Shown here: positions 35,755 to 45,136 of the stretch, piece after piece
Layout: the number at the start of each line of letters is the position of its first letter
How positions within the stretch are numbered: the first letter of the stretch is position 1
Assembly: GCF_001687605.2 (NCBI RefSeq)
Contig: NZ_CP016539.2
Coordinates: forward strand, 650,501 to 714,500
Direction of reading: 5' to 3'
Length of the DNA stretch: 64,000 nt
Source of the DNA: Planococcus plakortidis
GTDB taxonomy: Bacteria > Bacillota > Bacilli > Bacillales_A > Planococcaceae
Made by a program: the position numbers and the translations under genes
Notes under the pieces: generated by a model
Told to the model about the DNA's origin: nothing
The model's input: the letters and a program-made list of their open reading frames with translations, nothing else
The model's database searches: none

Positions 35755-36309
35755 TTAAGCTTGCAACTCCGGCAAGGGTTTATCTTTTTTCATAATCGAA
35801 AACCCGCTCCAGGCGAATAGTGCAGAGGCGATATAGAAAATGCTTGATATTGTGAAGAAGTCCACTAAATAGCCGGTGGCAATGACCGCTGCCGCTGCAG
35901 CAATTGACGTCCAAATATGGTAATTGCCAATTTCCTTTCCGGCGCTTTCTTTTAAGACATGTCTGGCCAATACGGTTTTTTCAGAGTTTTTTTGGACTGC
36001 ACCAAGCACTCCCATAAAGATTTGAAGAAGATAGACATGCCATATTTCGTTTGCCAGGGGGAAGACAAGCAATAGTAGCGCCATCCCCCAGGAATAGACG
36101 CTGAGCAGCACTTGGTCGCCCGCTTTGTCAGCGATTTTACCGATAAGCGGGTAGCAAATGGCAGCGGTCAACGCAAACAGCCCATAAGCCCAGCCAAATT
36201 GAGAGTAGGAATTTCCAACGTTTCTGAGCATCAAGATGTAAAACGGGAAGATTATGCTTGAGGCCATGACAATGGTTCCTTGATAGACGATGAATCTCTT
36301 ATAGTTCAT
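35755..36309 (-). CDS. Half-size MFS-type transporter
   Basis: A 184-aa protein with about six transmembrane helices, roughly half the normal 12-helix MFS protein. FALTAAICYPLIGKIADKAG contains the loop 2-3 signature (GxxxDxxG-like). The start overlaps the stop of the upstream FAD-oxidase gene by ATGA, so it is translated from the same mRNA. It may be a natural short form working as a dimer or a decayed gene; the clean ends and length argue for a real short protein. Confidence 0.7.
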   Translation of the reverse strand: MNYKRFIVYQGTIVMASSIIFPFYILMLRNVGNSYSQFGWAYGLFALTAAICYPLIGKIADKAGDQVLLSVYSWGMALLLLVFPLANEIWHVYLLQIFMGVLGAVQKNSEKTVLARHVLKESAGKEIGNYHIWTSIAAAAAVIATGYLVDFFTISSIFYIASALFAWSGFSIMKKDKPLPELQA

Positions 36310-37736
36310 TCCTTGTACTCCTCATAGAAAATATTCACAAACCGCTCGCTTGGATCGTATTCTTTTTTCAAGTCGAAAAACTCGCTCGTCCGTGGGTAGG
36401 CTTCTGCCATTTGTTCTTTAGTGGGGTAGCCGAAATACGGCAAGTAATAGCTCCCGCCGTGGTCGAGCGTCACATCAATCATGTTGCGGACGACCCTTCC
36501 GGTATCTTCTATGCTCTGTGCATCGGTTCCTTGATTGATCAGGAGGACCAGCGAGAACATATCGTCTTTCGCATAAGACAGCACTGCTTTTTCATTTTCT
36601 TCAACATAGCGGATGGTGATATTCAATAAATTAAACTGGCCTTCATCGATTAAGGTTTCTCTTAAGTCGCCAATATACGCTTCAAAATTTTCCACAGGAA
36701 CAAAATATTCCTGGAGGACTTCGGTGTTTTCAGGATGGCTGTATTCCATGAATTCGGAATCCGACCGCATGACGTTGTTTCGCGAAATCAATTTCCCATC
36801 AATCGAAGCGGAATAGGTTTTTTGGGTATTCCAGAACACTTTTTTCCCTTGCTCATTCAGCCGGGCAAGTCCAAGGAAAAATTTCGGAACAGCGATCAAG
36901 GTCTCCTGTTTTAATTTCTGGGGCTCCATGGGAAGGCTTTCCTGCTCGGTTTCCTGATAATTAATCACGTACATGTCTTCCAAAAACGAGTCAGGGGATA
37001 AGGAAATTCGCGCCAAATGCATTTTTGTCTTTTCATCTGCTCTGACGCTCTCGTTAAAATAATCACTGTATTCATCATACTGAAGCTGTTCAGAATGGAT
37101 TTCGTACATTTCATCGTCTGTCAGCTTTAATGTCACGTCCAGAATGACACCGAATAAGCCGTAGCCTCCAACAACCGCTTGGAACAGCTCGGGGTTCTGC
37201 TCCGGACTGAGTGTTAGGATCTCGCCATTTTCATTTAGCAGGCGAAGTGATTCGACAGTGTCGATCAAGCTGCCTTGCCTGATATCAAGGCCGTGTGCAT
37301 TGACGCTTAAAGAGCCGCCGACAGTAAAAATATTTTGGGACTGGCTGACTTTTAATGCCAGCCCGTATGGATTGATATAGTCCTGAATGTCACGCCAAGT
37401 CGCTCCGCTTTGGATCGTTATGGTTTTTTCGCGGGCATCGAACCTCAGAATTTTATTGTACGGTTTCATATCCAGCAAGATGCCGTCGGGATACACCGTA
37501 TGTCCGCCTTGGCTATGCTGCATGCCGGCAATCGCGATGGAATCTCCTTGTGACTTGGCATCAAGAACCACTTGCCGGATTTCATCCGTGCTGTCGGTCG
37601 CTTTTATCGCTTTCATTTTTACTGGCAGCAAGCGGCTCTGGTCTTCTGCTATCGGTTCAGCGGATCGTTCAGTAACATAAAAAATCGATAGGAATAAGAT
37701 AGTGATGTAAACAAAGAGCATCAAATAGCGATTCAT
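36306..37736 (-). CDS. Membrane-anchored FAD-binding oxidoreductase (FAD_binding_4 type)
   Basis: I prefer ATG 37736 (a hydrophobic N-terminal anchor follows, NRYLMLFVYITILFLSIFYV), giving 476 aa; GTG 37775 is the alternative. The FAD domain shows DSIAIAGMQHSQGGHTVYPD, then ITIQSGATWRDIQDYINPYG and QNIFTVGGSLSVNAHGLDIR, the PCMH/VAO-type FAD binding region. The C-terminal part resembles sugar-lactone (arabinono-lactone-type) oxidases. Substrate unknown. It is co-transcribed with the short MFS protein, which might export or import the product. Confidence 0.82.
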   Translation of the reverse strand: MNRYLMLFVYITILFLSIFYVTERSAEPIAEDQSRLLPVKMKAIKATDSTDEIRQVVLDAKSQGDSIAIAGMQHSQGGHTVYPDGILLDMKPYNKILRFDAREKTITIQSGATWRDIQDYINPYGLALKVSQSQNIFTVGGSLSVNAHGLDIRQGSLIDTVESLRLLNENGEILTLSPEQNPELFQAVVGGYGLFGVILDVTLKLTDDEMYEIHSEQLQYDEYSDYFNESVRADEKTKMHLARISLSPDSFLEDMYVINYQETEQESLPMEPQKLKQETLIAVPKFFLGLARLNEQGKKVFWNTQKTYSASIDGKLISRNNVMRSDSEFMEYSHPENTEVLQEYFVPVENFEAYIGDLRETLIDEGQFNLLNITIRYVEENEKAVLSYAKDDMFSLVLLINQGTDAQSIEDTGRVVRNMIDVTLDHGGSYYLPYFGYPTKEQMAEAYPRTSEFFDLKKEYDPSERFVNIFYEEYKE

Positions 37737-38047
37737 AATAGGTTTTATGCACTTCCTTCTGGTCCGATATAACACTGCTTTTGATTTTACAATACCAAAG
37801 CTTTCTGGAAAATACTATGTTATTCAATATCTTATATGTTCGGTAAACAACGCCTAAGCGGCAGGTGAATAACTAATTGTTAAAATCGAGAAATGAAAGA
37901 TGATTCATGAGTTTTTTTATCTTGTCGTAAATCATTAGCTTCCTCGCGCACAGGGGAGAGATTTAAAAGAGACTGAAAAGCTTCTTTTATCCTTTATGAT
38001 CGGTTCTTTAGTAAAATATGAACTACCAAAGAAATGAGGCAGAGTTA

Positions 38048-39280
38048 ATGGAATATATTTATTTCTTGATTGCGGCAATTTTAGTTATATTAGTTGGGGC
38101 CTTTATTTATTTCAGAAAGAATAAAGATGCATCTGTTCAAATAGAAGAAACGCCCAGTGAAGATGCGGCGGAGGGAATGGAAGCGGAGGAACCGGAGCCG
38201 GAAGACGACGATCGCCAGTGGAAACCGGTCGTGACGGAAGTGGAGGACGCGGAACTCGTCAAAAGCGGCTATAACCGCATTGAGATTCCGGCGAATTTGA
38301 TTCCGGTCATCGCGGAGACCTTGAAAGACGGAGTGGTGATTTTCCAGCAAAGCCGGACCTTCCGCGTGGAGTTCAGCCCGGAAGTGGTCAAGGGCTTAAA
38401 GGATAAGAGCATGAGCTTGATCGAGCGGGTCAACGGCAAGGGCTATATGCCGGCGGTGAAAAAAGAGGGCGTGAAAGGGATATACGAGCAGGCGGTGTTG
38501 GTGAAGCGGGTGAATCCTGGGCTCGTGGCCCATGCGAGCATGAGCCTGTTGACGACGGTGGTCGGCCAGCAGCAACTCGTGGAAATCCAAAGCTCCTTGA
38601 AGAGCATGGAGAAAAAACTCGAGACGCTCATCCAACACCGCGAACACGATTTCGCCGGGAAGATCGACGCGCGCTTCGGCTATTTCAAGGAAGTCATCGA
38701 ACGCTTCCGGAGAAACGGCATAACACTTGGCGGTGTGGAAGACGCGGAAATCGAAGGCTTCTACACGGCGACGCTGCAGGATTTGAAAGTGCTGACGAAA
38801 GACTTGAAAGCGATTGTCGCGGATGTTGAAAGTTTGAAAGAGCATGAAACGCTCAGGAAATGGGGGGAGGCCCCAGTGAAAAAAGAGTACGAGCAACTCA
38901 TCGGGCGCTTCAACGCCAAACAGGAACTGGTGTTGTTGAATGTGCAGTTTATACAGGAATGCTACGAGCCATATCTCCGGACCATCCGGAATTACAAGGA
39001 AGCCGATGTGAAATCGCAGACTTTGGCAGAGATCGTGGCGGAAAATCATGCGTTGATCCAAAGCATTGAAGAGAAAGTGAAAAGCATTGAAGAAAACTAT
39101 CAAGTGAAAATCAACTTCGGGATCAAGGCGCTGAAGTACCGCAATTTGGAGAGCTTGAAAGAATTGGCGCCTGTGAAGATTAACGAGCTAGAGGCTAAAG
39201 AGCAGGAGGTTCCGTCTGAAGTGTTGGTTGAAGTGACGGAAGATGAGAAGGCGTATGCGTATGTTCTGCGGAAAAAGTAA
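38048..39280 (+). CDS. Membrane-anchored coiled-coil protein of unknown function
   Basis: Start ATG 38048 (TGAGG upstream; 38018 is a weaker alternative), 410 aa. Residues 1-22 form a transmembrane anchor (YIYFLIAAILVILVGAFIYF), followed by an acidic low-complexity segment (EEPEPEDDD). Then come an alpha/beta part (about 60-170; VEFSPEVVKGLKDKSMSLIE) and a long coiled coil (about 170-390; SLKSMEKKLETLIQHREHDF, VESLKEHETL, SIEEKVKSIEENYQ). No enzyme motif was seen. I do not recognise the family; it may be a scaffold on the inner face of the membrane. Confidence 0.75.
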   Translation: MEYIYFLIAAILVILVGAFIYFRKNKDASVQIEETPSEDAAEGMEAEEPEPEDDDRQWKPVVTEVEDAELVKSGYNRIEIPANLIPVIAETLKDGVVIFQQSRTFRVEFSPEVVKGLKDKSMSLIERVNGKGYMPAVKKEGVKGIYEQAVLVKRVNPGLVAHASMSLLTTVVGQQQLVEIQSSLKSMEKKLETLIQHREHDFAGKIDARFGYFKEVIERFRRNGITLGGVEDAEIEGFYTATLQDLKVLTKDLKAIVADVESLKEHETLRKWGEAPVKKEYEQLIGRFNAKQELVLLNVQFIQECYEPYLRTIRNYKEADVKSQTLAEIVAENHALIQSIEEKVKSIEENYQVKINFGIKALKYRNLESLKELAPVKINELEAKEQEVPSEVLVEVTEDEKAYAYVLRKK

Positions 39281-39281
39281 A

Positions 39282-39368
39282 TGTCCCTGTGCTCCACACA
39301 ATTCTTCGGATAAGAACCTTGATGTAGAAGGGAATGTCTAGCGTGGCGCCCCTGTGTAAGACACAATT
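39282..39368 (+). repeat. Doublet repeat 1 (core - 43-bp spacer - core)
   Basis: Two cores (39282-39303 and 39347-39368) in direct orientation with a 65-bp period. It begins 1 bp after the stop of the 38048 gene and is followed by a terminator at 39375. The variable N5 of the cores is CTCCA and TAAGA. Confidence 0.85.
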
Positions 39369-39374
39369 TATTGC

Positions 39375-39438
39375 AAAAAATACCCTCCACCGGATCGCCC
39401 GGCATTTTTGCCAGCGTTTCAGTGGAGGGTGTTTTTTC
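39375..39438. terminator. Terminator between convergent genes, after doublet 1
   Basis: ACCCTCCAC ... GTGGAGGGT with A run before and T run after. Its long loop also contains GCC/GGC pairs. It serves the 38048 gene and the amidase. Confidence 0.75.
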
Positions 39439-39451
39439 GTGTCTAAAAAAT

Positions 39452-40908
39452 TCAGTATGATTGCAGATCCGGTGCAACCCGCTTATGTGTCGCTTGTTCA
39501 TAGGAATAAGCGAGCTCAATCAATCGGGCTTCGCTGAATGCCTGCGCACTGAACGTCACTCCGACCGGATGCCCGCTGCTCGTGTAGCCGGCTGGCACCG
39601 TGATCGATGGATAGCCTGCCCGTGCCGGTTTCGCTGCGCCGCGGTTGTTTTGGAATAATATTGCATCGAGCTCGTGTTCTTGCATGACGAGGTCGATGCC
39701 TTCTGTCGTGGAAGAGCGCCAATCGATTTCTCGGTGCTCGAGGTAAGTCGCGTCGTTCGAATCGTCACTTAAGCTTTGCGCTTTTTCGAGTTCCGCCTGG
39801 CCGAATTTCATGCGGCGCTCAGGGTCTTGCTGGTTGAAGGCGATGACGTCTGCGAGTGATTTGACCGGCACTTCGTCTGGTGTGGTGGCGAGGTAGTCGT
39901 TAACGCCGCGCTTGAACTCATACCATAAGACGTCCGATTCGAACTCCTGCTGTGGAATCGTCAATTCGACAACGGTCGCGCCAAGTGCCTTGATTTGCTC
40001 GATCGCCGCGTCCATGATGGCGCGTTCTTCCGGTGCTTCGTTGTTTAAGAACGACAAGTCGACGCCGATGCGCGCGCCTTTCAAGCCGTCCTTTTTCAGG
40101 TGCGGCGTGTAATCGGTGAGTGCCTGGCCTGCGCTTTTGAATGTCGCCAGGTCTTGTTCGTCGACGCCTGTCATGGCCCTAAGAGAATCGCCGCGTCTGT
40201 CACAGTGCGCGCCATCGGTCCTGCGGTGTCCTGGCTTTCAGCGATCGGGATGATGCGCGAGCGGCTGATGAGCCCGACAGTCGGTTTGATGCCGACGATG
40301 GAATTGGCGCTGGAGGGGCTAAGGATCGAACCGGATGTTTCCGTGCCGACCCCGACGACCGCGAAGTTCGACGCGATTGCAGCACCGGTCCCGGAACTCG
40401 AGCCGCCGACGTCTTCCGGTTCGAAGACATCGACGCCGTACGGATTTTTTACCTGTCCGGCGAGTGCGCTATAGCCGCTCGGGCCGTCTTTCGACATGAA
40501 ATACGCCCATTCGCTCAAATTAACTTTGCCGAGGATGATGGCGCCTGCGTTACGCAGTTGCTTCGCAACGAACGCGTCGTCTTTCGCGAAATTGTGTTCG
40601 AGCGCGATGGCGCCGGCAGTCGTCGGCATAGGGTCTTTCGTTTCGATATTGTCTTTCAGCAACACGGGGATGCCGTAAAGCGGGCCTTGGCCATCCTGTC
40701 CGCGATTTGCGTCCAGCTCGGCTGCGATTTCGAGGGCATCCGGGTTGATGGCGCGCACAGCATTGATTTTCGGGCCGTTTTGGTCGAATGCTTCAATCCG
40801 GTCGAGATAGGCTTGCACCAATTCGACGGACGTCAGTTTTTGGTCACGGAACGCTTGCTGGATATCTTCGATCGTCGCTTCGATTAGTTGGAATGTGCTT
40901 GTCTCCAT
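39452..40908 (-). pseudogene. Amidase (amidase-signature family), frameshifted in the middle
   Basis: The start is ATG 40908 (GAGGAG). The N-terminal half carries PLYGIPVLLKDNIETKDPMP (catalytic Lys), and DVGGSSSGTGAAIASNFAVV is the Gly/Ser-rich amidase signature with the catalytic cis-Ser/Ser pair. The frame ends at about 40171 with LLGP-stop. Reading GGGG rather than GGG at 40177-40179 restores LLGAMTGVDEQD and an uninterrupted frame to 39452, about 485 aa in total, the usual length. It hydrolyses an amide of unknown nature, or is a pseudogene or sequence error. Confidence 0.85.
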
Positions 40909-40963
40909 ATGTAGGCTCCTCGCTAAAGTGATGTATTTTCTTTCATTGTACACGAATTGGGCA

Positions 40964-41050
40964 TGCCCCTGTGTACGACACAATTCTGAAGGTGAAAACA
41001 CTGTGGTAGCGGGGTTTGTGTGACGCGGTGTCCCTGTGCTCCGCACAATT
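40964..41050 (+). repeat. Doublet repeat 2
   Basis: Cores at 40964-40985 and 41029-41050, period 65 bp, direct orientation, N5 TACGA and CTCCG. It lies between the divergent amidase and M14 peptidase genes, so unlike most copies it is in a promoter region. No terminator follows. Confidence 0.85.
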
Positions 41051-41194
41051 TTTGATTCGCTGAAGAAAAATTTCAATAACTGGAATAAAGTCCTATTTTT
41101 AAGAATTAATCCTTTTGCCTACTTCGGATTACGAAATATTCTGTTATATTTAGAGCCAGCAATACAAATTTCAAGGTGAAGGGATGTTGAGTGG

Positions 41195-43957
41195 ATGAAG
41201 AAAGTGTTTGCAGGATGGCTCTCGGCGGTGCTGGTAATTTCAGCATTTACGCCGACAATGGTCGCAAATGAAACGGGGGCTAGCGTGACTGAACAAGCGA
41301 CTGCGCTTGAAGTGAGCCGTTCGGTCTTTTCGTTGACCGAAGCGCGCACCGTCGAAGTGTCGGCTGACCTGGGCGAAGGGGTCAATTTGGAAGATGTCGA
41401 ATTCCGGTTTGGCGGAAAGCCGTTGTCTGAATGGCAGCAATGGACCCAAGGCCAAAGCTACAATGGCGATCCGTTCATCACCGTCGTGGAAGAGCCTTCT
41501 TTTGTGGAAGGCACGAACCAAATCACTGCAGTGCTGGAATTCGGTTTGCTGTACGGGACGGATGATTTGTCCAACCGGACGATCCGTACGCAATACCAGC
41601 AATTCATCGGCGATTATGAACTGGCGCTAGTGGATGCGGCAAGCGGCGAAAAAGCTGCAGCGACCGTCGAGTTGAATGTCTACGATGAGTTCAAGTTTTA
41701 CGATGAATTAAAACCGGCGATCGATGAGATTTTTGAAGCCGCTGAACAAGATGAGGACAACGATCGCTACCTGGAGTACCAGACCGTCGGCAAAACGGTG
41801 GAAGGGCGGGATATTCATTTCGTCATTTTGGCTCGTGACGAAGAAGCGGTCGATCAATATTTGAATGAAACTTTGCCGACTGCACTCGAAGATCCGGAAA
41901 GTTTAATTGAAAAACTCGAGAACGACACGATGGGCGATTACCAAGTGCCGATCTGGTTCAATAATATCCACCCGGATGAAGTGGAAGGCGTGGATGTGCA
42001 AGTTGAGTTGTTGGAGAAATTCGCGTTGGAAGATGAAGTGAAATTCATGAATACAGACGGCGACACGGAATTCGAAGAGAACTTGAACGTGGACGAGGTG
42101 CTGGACGATGCGATTTTCCTCTATATGTTCACGAGCAACCCGGACGGCAGAGCAGCCAACACGCGCGCAAATGCCGAGGGCTTTGACTTGAACCGCGACA
42201 ATGCGTACCAGACGCAAGTGGAAACGCAGCAAGTCAATGAAGTGCTGTCGAAATGGACGCCACTATCATTTGTGGATTTTCACGGCTATGTGGACGGGTT
42301 CTTGATCGAACCGGCAACACCGCCGCATAACCCGAACTTTGAATACGATTTGTTGATCGACAATATGATGGATCAAGCGAACGCGATGGGCCAGGCGGGC
42401 ATCGCCAATTCCGAGCTGACGTCGTATTTCATTGCCAAAGACGGCTATGGTTCCGGTTGGGATGATATGACACCGGCATACACGGCGATTTATGCGATGC
42501 TCCACGGGGCGCTCGGCCATACGATCGAAGTGCCGACATTGAGCCAGGACGGCTATAACGCACTTGTCGGAAGTGGCCTTGGTGCGGCGAATTACGTGCA
42601 CGACAATAAAGACCAATTGTACAAAGAGCAATTGGAGATTTTCAAACGCGGCGTGAACGGGGAAGATAACCGTGCCGTCGATGAATATTACGTCAATGCG
42701 GCAGGTGAAGTGATCGGCCGTGACCGCGGGGACAATGACAACTTCTTCCCGGATTATTACGTGATTCCGACAGATGACAAGAACCAGAAGAATGCGTTGG
42801 AAGCGTATGAGATGGCGGAGTATTTGATCCGCAACGGCGTGGAAGTCGAGAAGACCGTGAAACCTGTAAAAGCGGGTGGTGTGAACTACCCGAAAGGCAC
42901 ATTCATCGTCCCGATGGACCAGGCGAAACGCGGCTTGGCGAACGCCATGCTCTATGAAGGCGATAACGTCTCCGATTGGGATGCGATGTACGACCCGATC
43001 GTCGTCAACTTCTCCGATTTGAGAGGCTTTGATCTGGAAGAAGTGCGTGTTGAAAATGTGTTTGACGGAAAAACTCAGGAACTTGAAGAAGCGGTTGTTC
43101 CGGCAAGCACCGTAAAAGGAAATCCGCCGAAACAAATTCTCGAGAACTCGACGAACGATGCAATCCGCGTCGTCAATGCGCTACTTGCTGATGGCAAAAC
43201 AGTGGAAGTGCTGACGGAAAGCAAAGGCAAAGCGGAAGCTGGCGATTTTGTCGTCGCGACGAACGACCTTCGCCCGTATGCCGATGATTATTATTTTGAA
43301 ACGCAAGTGTTCGGCAACGGCAAAAACGCCGAAACCGAAGTGTTGGAGCAGCCGAGCGTTGCGGCAACCGGTTCTGCGCAATTGAACTTCTCGTTGCGCC
43401 AGCTTGGATTTGAACTGACGGACGCTGCAGATGCGGATGTCATCGTCAGCGATGGATCTTCATTTAATGCAGATCAAGTCACTGGCAAAACCTTTGTCGG
43501 AATCGGAGCACCTGCACTGAACGCAGTGAGCAAGAGCGGCTTGCTTCCAGGCTTTGCGTATACGAGCACCGGAAGCAGACACGAAGGGCTCGTGAAAGCG
43601 AATGTCGCGGAACATCCGCTGACAGCAGGGTACGAGCAAGAAGAGAATCTCTACGTCACGACCGGTTCGTGGATTTCTGGCGTCCCAGAAGGCGCAGACG
43701 TGCTCGCAAGTTTCCAGGACAGCGACGATTTCTACCTCGCCGGCTGGTGGCCTGGCTATGAACAGGCACAAGGCCAACCGATGGCCATCACGGCTGAAGC
43801 GGGTGAGACGACGTTCAATTTGTTCGCCAACTCTCTCGCGTTCCGTGCCCATACCGAACACAGCTACCGTTTCCTCGCAAACTCCATTTACGATGCGGTG
43901 AGCGTTGAAGCGGAAGTGGTGGAGAAGGGGAAAGGAAAAGGGAAGAAGAAACAGTAG
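41195..43957 (+). CDS. Secreted M14-family zinc carboxypeptidase
   Basis: A 920-aa protein with a signal peptide (KKVFAGWLSAVLVISAFTPT). An N-terminal beta domain (about 40-150) precedes the M14 catalytic domain: IWFNNIHPDEVEGVDVQVEL (zinc His and Glu), SNPDGRAANTRANAEGFDLN and RDN (substrate-binding Arg/Asn), FVDFHGYVDG (zinc His) and GHTIEVPT (probable catalytic Glu). The C-terminal half (about 560-900) contains a glutamine-amidotransferase-like or lipocalin-type region that I cannot name, and ends in a Lys/Gly-rich tail. It acts outside the cell on peptides or on murein. Doublets 2 and 3 flank it. Confidence 0.88.
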   Translation: MKKVFAGWLSAVLVISAFTPTMVANETGASVTEQATALEVSRSVFSLTEARTVEVSADLGEGVNLEDVEFRFGGKPLSEWQQWTQGQSYNGDPFITVVEEPSFVEGTNQITAVLEFGLLYGTDDLSNRTIRTQYQQFIGDYELALVDAASGEKAAATVELNVYDEFKFYDELKPAIDEIFEAAEQDEDNDRYLEYQTVGKTVEGRDIHFVILARDEEAVDQYLNETLPTALEDPESLIEKLENDTMGDYQVPIWFNNIHPDEVEGVDVQVELLEKFALEDEVKFMNTDGDTEFEENLNVDEVLDDAIFLYMFTSNPDGRAANTRANAEGFDLNRDNAYQTQVETQQVNEVLSKWTPLSFVDFHGYVDGFLIEPATPPHNPNFEYDLLIDNMMDQANAMGQAGIANSELTSYFIAKDGYGSGWDDMTPAYTAIYAMLHGALGHTIEVPTLSQDGYNALVGSGLGAANYVHDNKDQLYKEQLEIFKRGVNGEDNRAVDEYYVNAAGEVIGRDRGDNDNFFPDYYVIPTDDKNQKNALEAYEMAEYLIRNGVEVEKTVKPVKAGGVNYPKGTFIVPMDQAKRGLANAMLYEGDNVSDWDAMYDPIVVNFSDLRGFDLEEVRVENVFDGKTQELEEAVVPASTVKGNPPKQILENSTNDAIRVVNALLADGKTVEVLTESKGKAEAGDFVVATNDLRPYADDYYFETQVFGNGKNAETEVLEQPSVAATGSAQLNFSLRQLGFELTDAADADVIVSDGSSFNADQVTGKTFVGIGAPALNAVSKSGLLPGFAYTSTGSRHEGLVKANVAEHPLTAGYEQEENLYVTTGSWISGVPEGADVLASFQDSDDFYLAGWWPGYEQAQGQPMAITAEAGETTFNLFANSLAFRAHTEHSYRFLANSIYDAVSVEAEVVEKGKGKGKKKQ

Positions 43958-43961
43958 TTGG

Positions 43962-44048
43962 TGTCCCTGTGCACCACACAATTCTCCGGGTAAGAAGCTT
44001 GATATAGCGGCGTTTGTGTGATGCGACGCCCCTGTGCACGACACAATT
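43962..44048 (+). repeat. Doublet repeat 3
   Basis: Cores at 43962-43983 and 44027-44048, period 65 bp, N5 CACCA and CACGA, 4 bp after the M14 stop. A terminator begins 1 bp after the second core. Confidence 0.9.
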
Positions 44049-44049
44049 C

Positions 44050-44090
44050 GGGATCCGCTCCATTCGATAATGGAGCGGATCCCTTTTTGT
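44050..44090 (+). terminator. Terminator after doublet 3
   Basis: GGGATCCGCTCCATT ... AATGGAGCGGATCCC with a 4-base loop and TTTTTG, a very strong stem. It terminates the M14 gene. Confidence 0.9.
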
Positions 44091-44178
44091 TATCGGCTGA
44101 AATTTCGAGAGGCGAATTGTTTGAACTTGCGAAGATGCAAGAGTAATCTGAAAACAGACTCGAGAGGAGTGGAAGCAG

Positions 44179-45021
44179 ATGGTAAAAGCAATTCCAGAAG
44201 TGACATTAAATGACGGCACGACTTTACCGGTGACAGGGCTCGGTACATACGGACTGTGGGGCAATGCCGGAGCGAACGCCGTCAGCAGCGGCATCAACGC
44301 GGGATACCGCTTGATCGACACGGCGTATAATTACGAAAACGAAGGCGCGGTCGGCGAAGGCATTCAGCGCAGCGGCATTCCCCGCGACGAGCTGTGGGTG
44401 ACGTCCAAGCTGCCGGGGCGTTACCACACATACGACAAAGCCTTGGTGGCGATCCAGGAATCGCTGTACCGCGCCCAACTGGATTATTTCGACCTGTATT
44501 TGATTCACTGGCCGTTGCCGAATCAAGACACGTACGTGGAAGCGTGGCAAGCCTTGATCGATGCACAGAAATGGGGGCTCGTCCGCTCGATTGGCGTCAG
44601 CAATTTCCTGCCTGAGCATTTGGAGCGCATCATCAAAGAAACCGGCGTCACACCGAGCGTAAACCAAGTGGAATTGCATCCGTTTTTCAACCAGGCGCAC
44701 CAGCGCAAAGTGCATACAGATCTCCATATCCAAACGCAGTCGTGGAGCCCAATCGCGAGGGCGAAGGACATCCTAACGAACGATACCATCCGCCAGATTG
44801 CCGAGGCCCATCACAAAACCATCGCGCAAGTCGTCTTGCGCTGGCAATACCAGATCGGTTCGGTGTCGATTCCGCGTTCCACCTCGCCAGAGCGCCAGCG
44901 CGAGAACTTGGCCATTTTCGATTTTGAATTGAGCGACAGCGAAATGACGGCGATTTCGGAGTTGTCCCGCCCGGATGGAAGATTGTTTGATATGGATCCG
45001 GCGACGCATGAGGAGTTTTAA
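44179..45021 (+). CDS. Aldo/keto reductase
   Basis: A 280-aa TIM-barrel oxidoreductase. The tetrad is visible: Asp and Tyr in RLIDTAYNYENE, Lys in WVTSKLPG and His in YLIHWPLPN. SIGVSNF and the NADPH-binding SIPRSTSPERQREN near the end follow the family. Reduces aldehydes or ketones such as 2,5-diketogluconate or methylglyoxal; the substrate cannot be told. SD GAGAGGAG. It stands alone before a terminator. Confidence 0.9.
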   Translation: MVKAIPEVTLNDGTTLPVTGLGTYGLWGNAGANAVSSGINAGYRLIDTAYNYENEGAVGEGIQRSGIPRDELWVTSKLPGRYHTYDKALVAIQESLYRAQLDYFDLYLIHWPLPNQDTYVEAWQALIDAQKWGLVRSIGVSNFLPEHLERIIKETGVTPSVNQVELHPFFNQAHQRKVHTDLHIQTQSWSPIARAKDILTNDTIRQIAEAHHKTIAQVVLRWQYQIGSVSIPRSTSPERQRENLAIFDFELSDSEMTAISELSRPDGRLFDMDPATHEEF

Positions 45022-45086
45022 GGGAAAGCTATTGGACAGTGATTTGTGCTGAAATTCATTCCAAAACTAGGTTCTGCAACTAACTA

Positions 45087-45130
45087 GAAGACCCGCCAAT
45101 CCGTAAAGGGATGGGCGGGTCTTCTTTTTT
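45087..45130. terminator. Terminator between AKR and PG-binding genes
   Basis: AGAAGACCCGCC ... GGCGGGTCTTCTTTTTT between convergent genes; a 12-bp stem. Confidence 0.85.
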
Positions 45131-45136
45131 AGAGAA

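Noticed and set aside
38396..39103. 235-codon ORF antisense to the coiled-coil gene
   Set aside because: Shadow frame; the plus-strand gene has SD, signal anchor and repeat-flanked stop.
42266..43135. 289-codon ORF antisense to the M14 peptidase
   Set aside because: Shadow frame; composition rich in His and Phe as expected for the reverse of this coding sequence.
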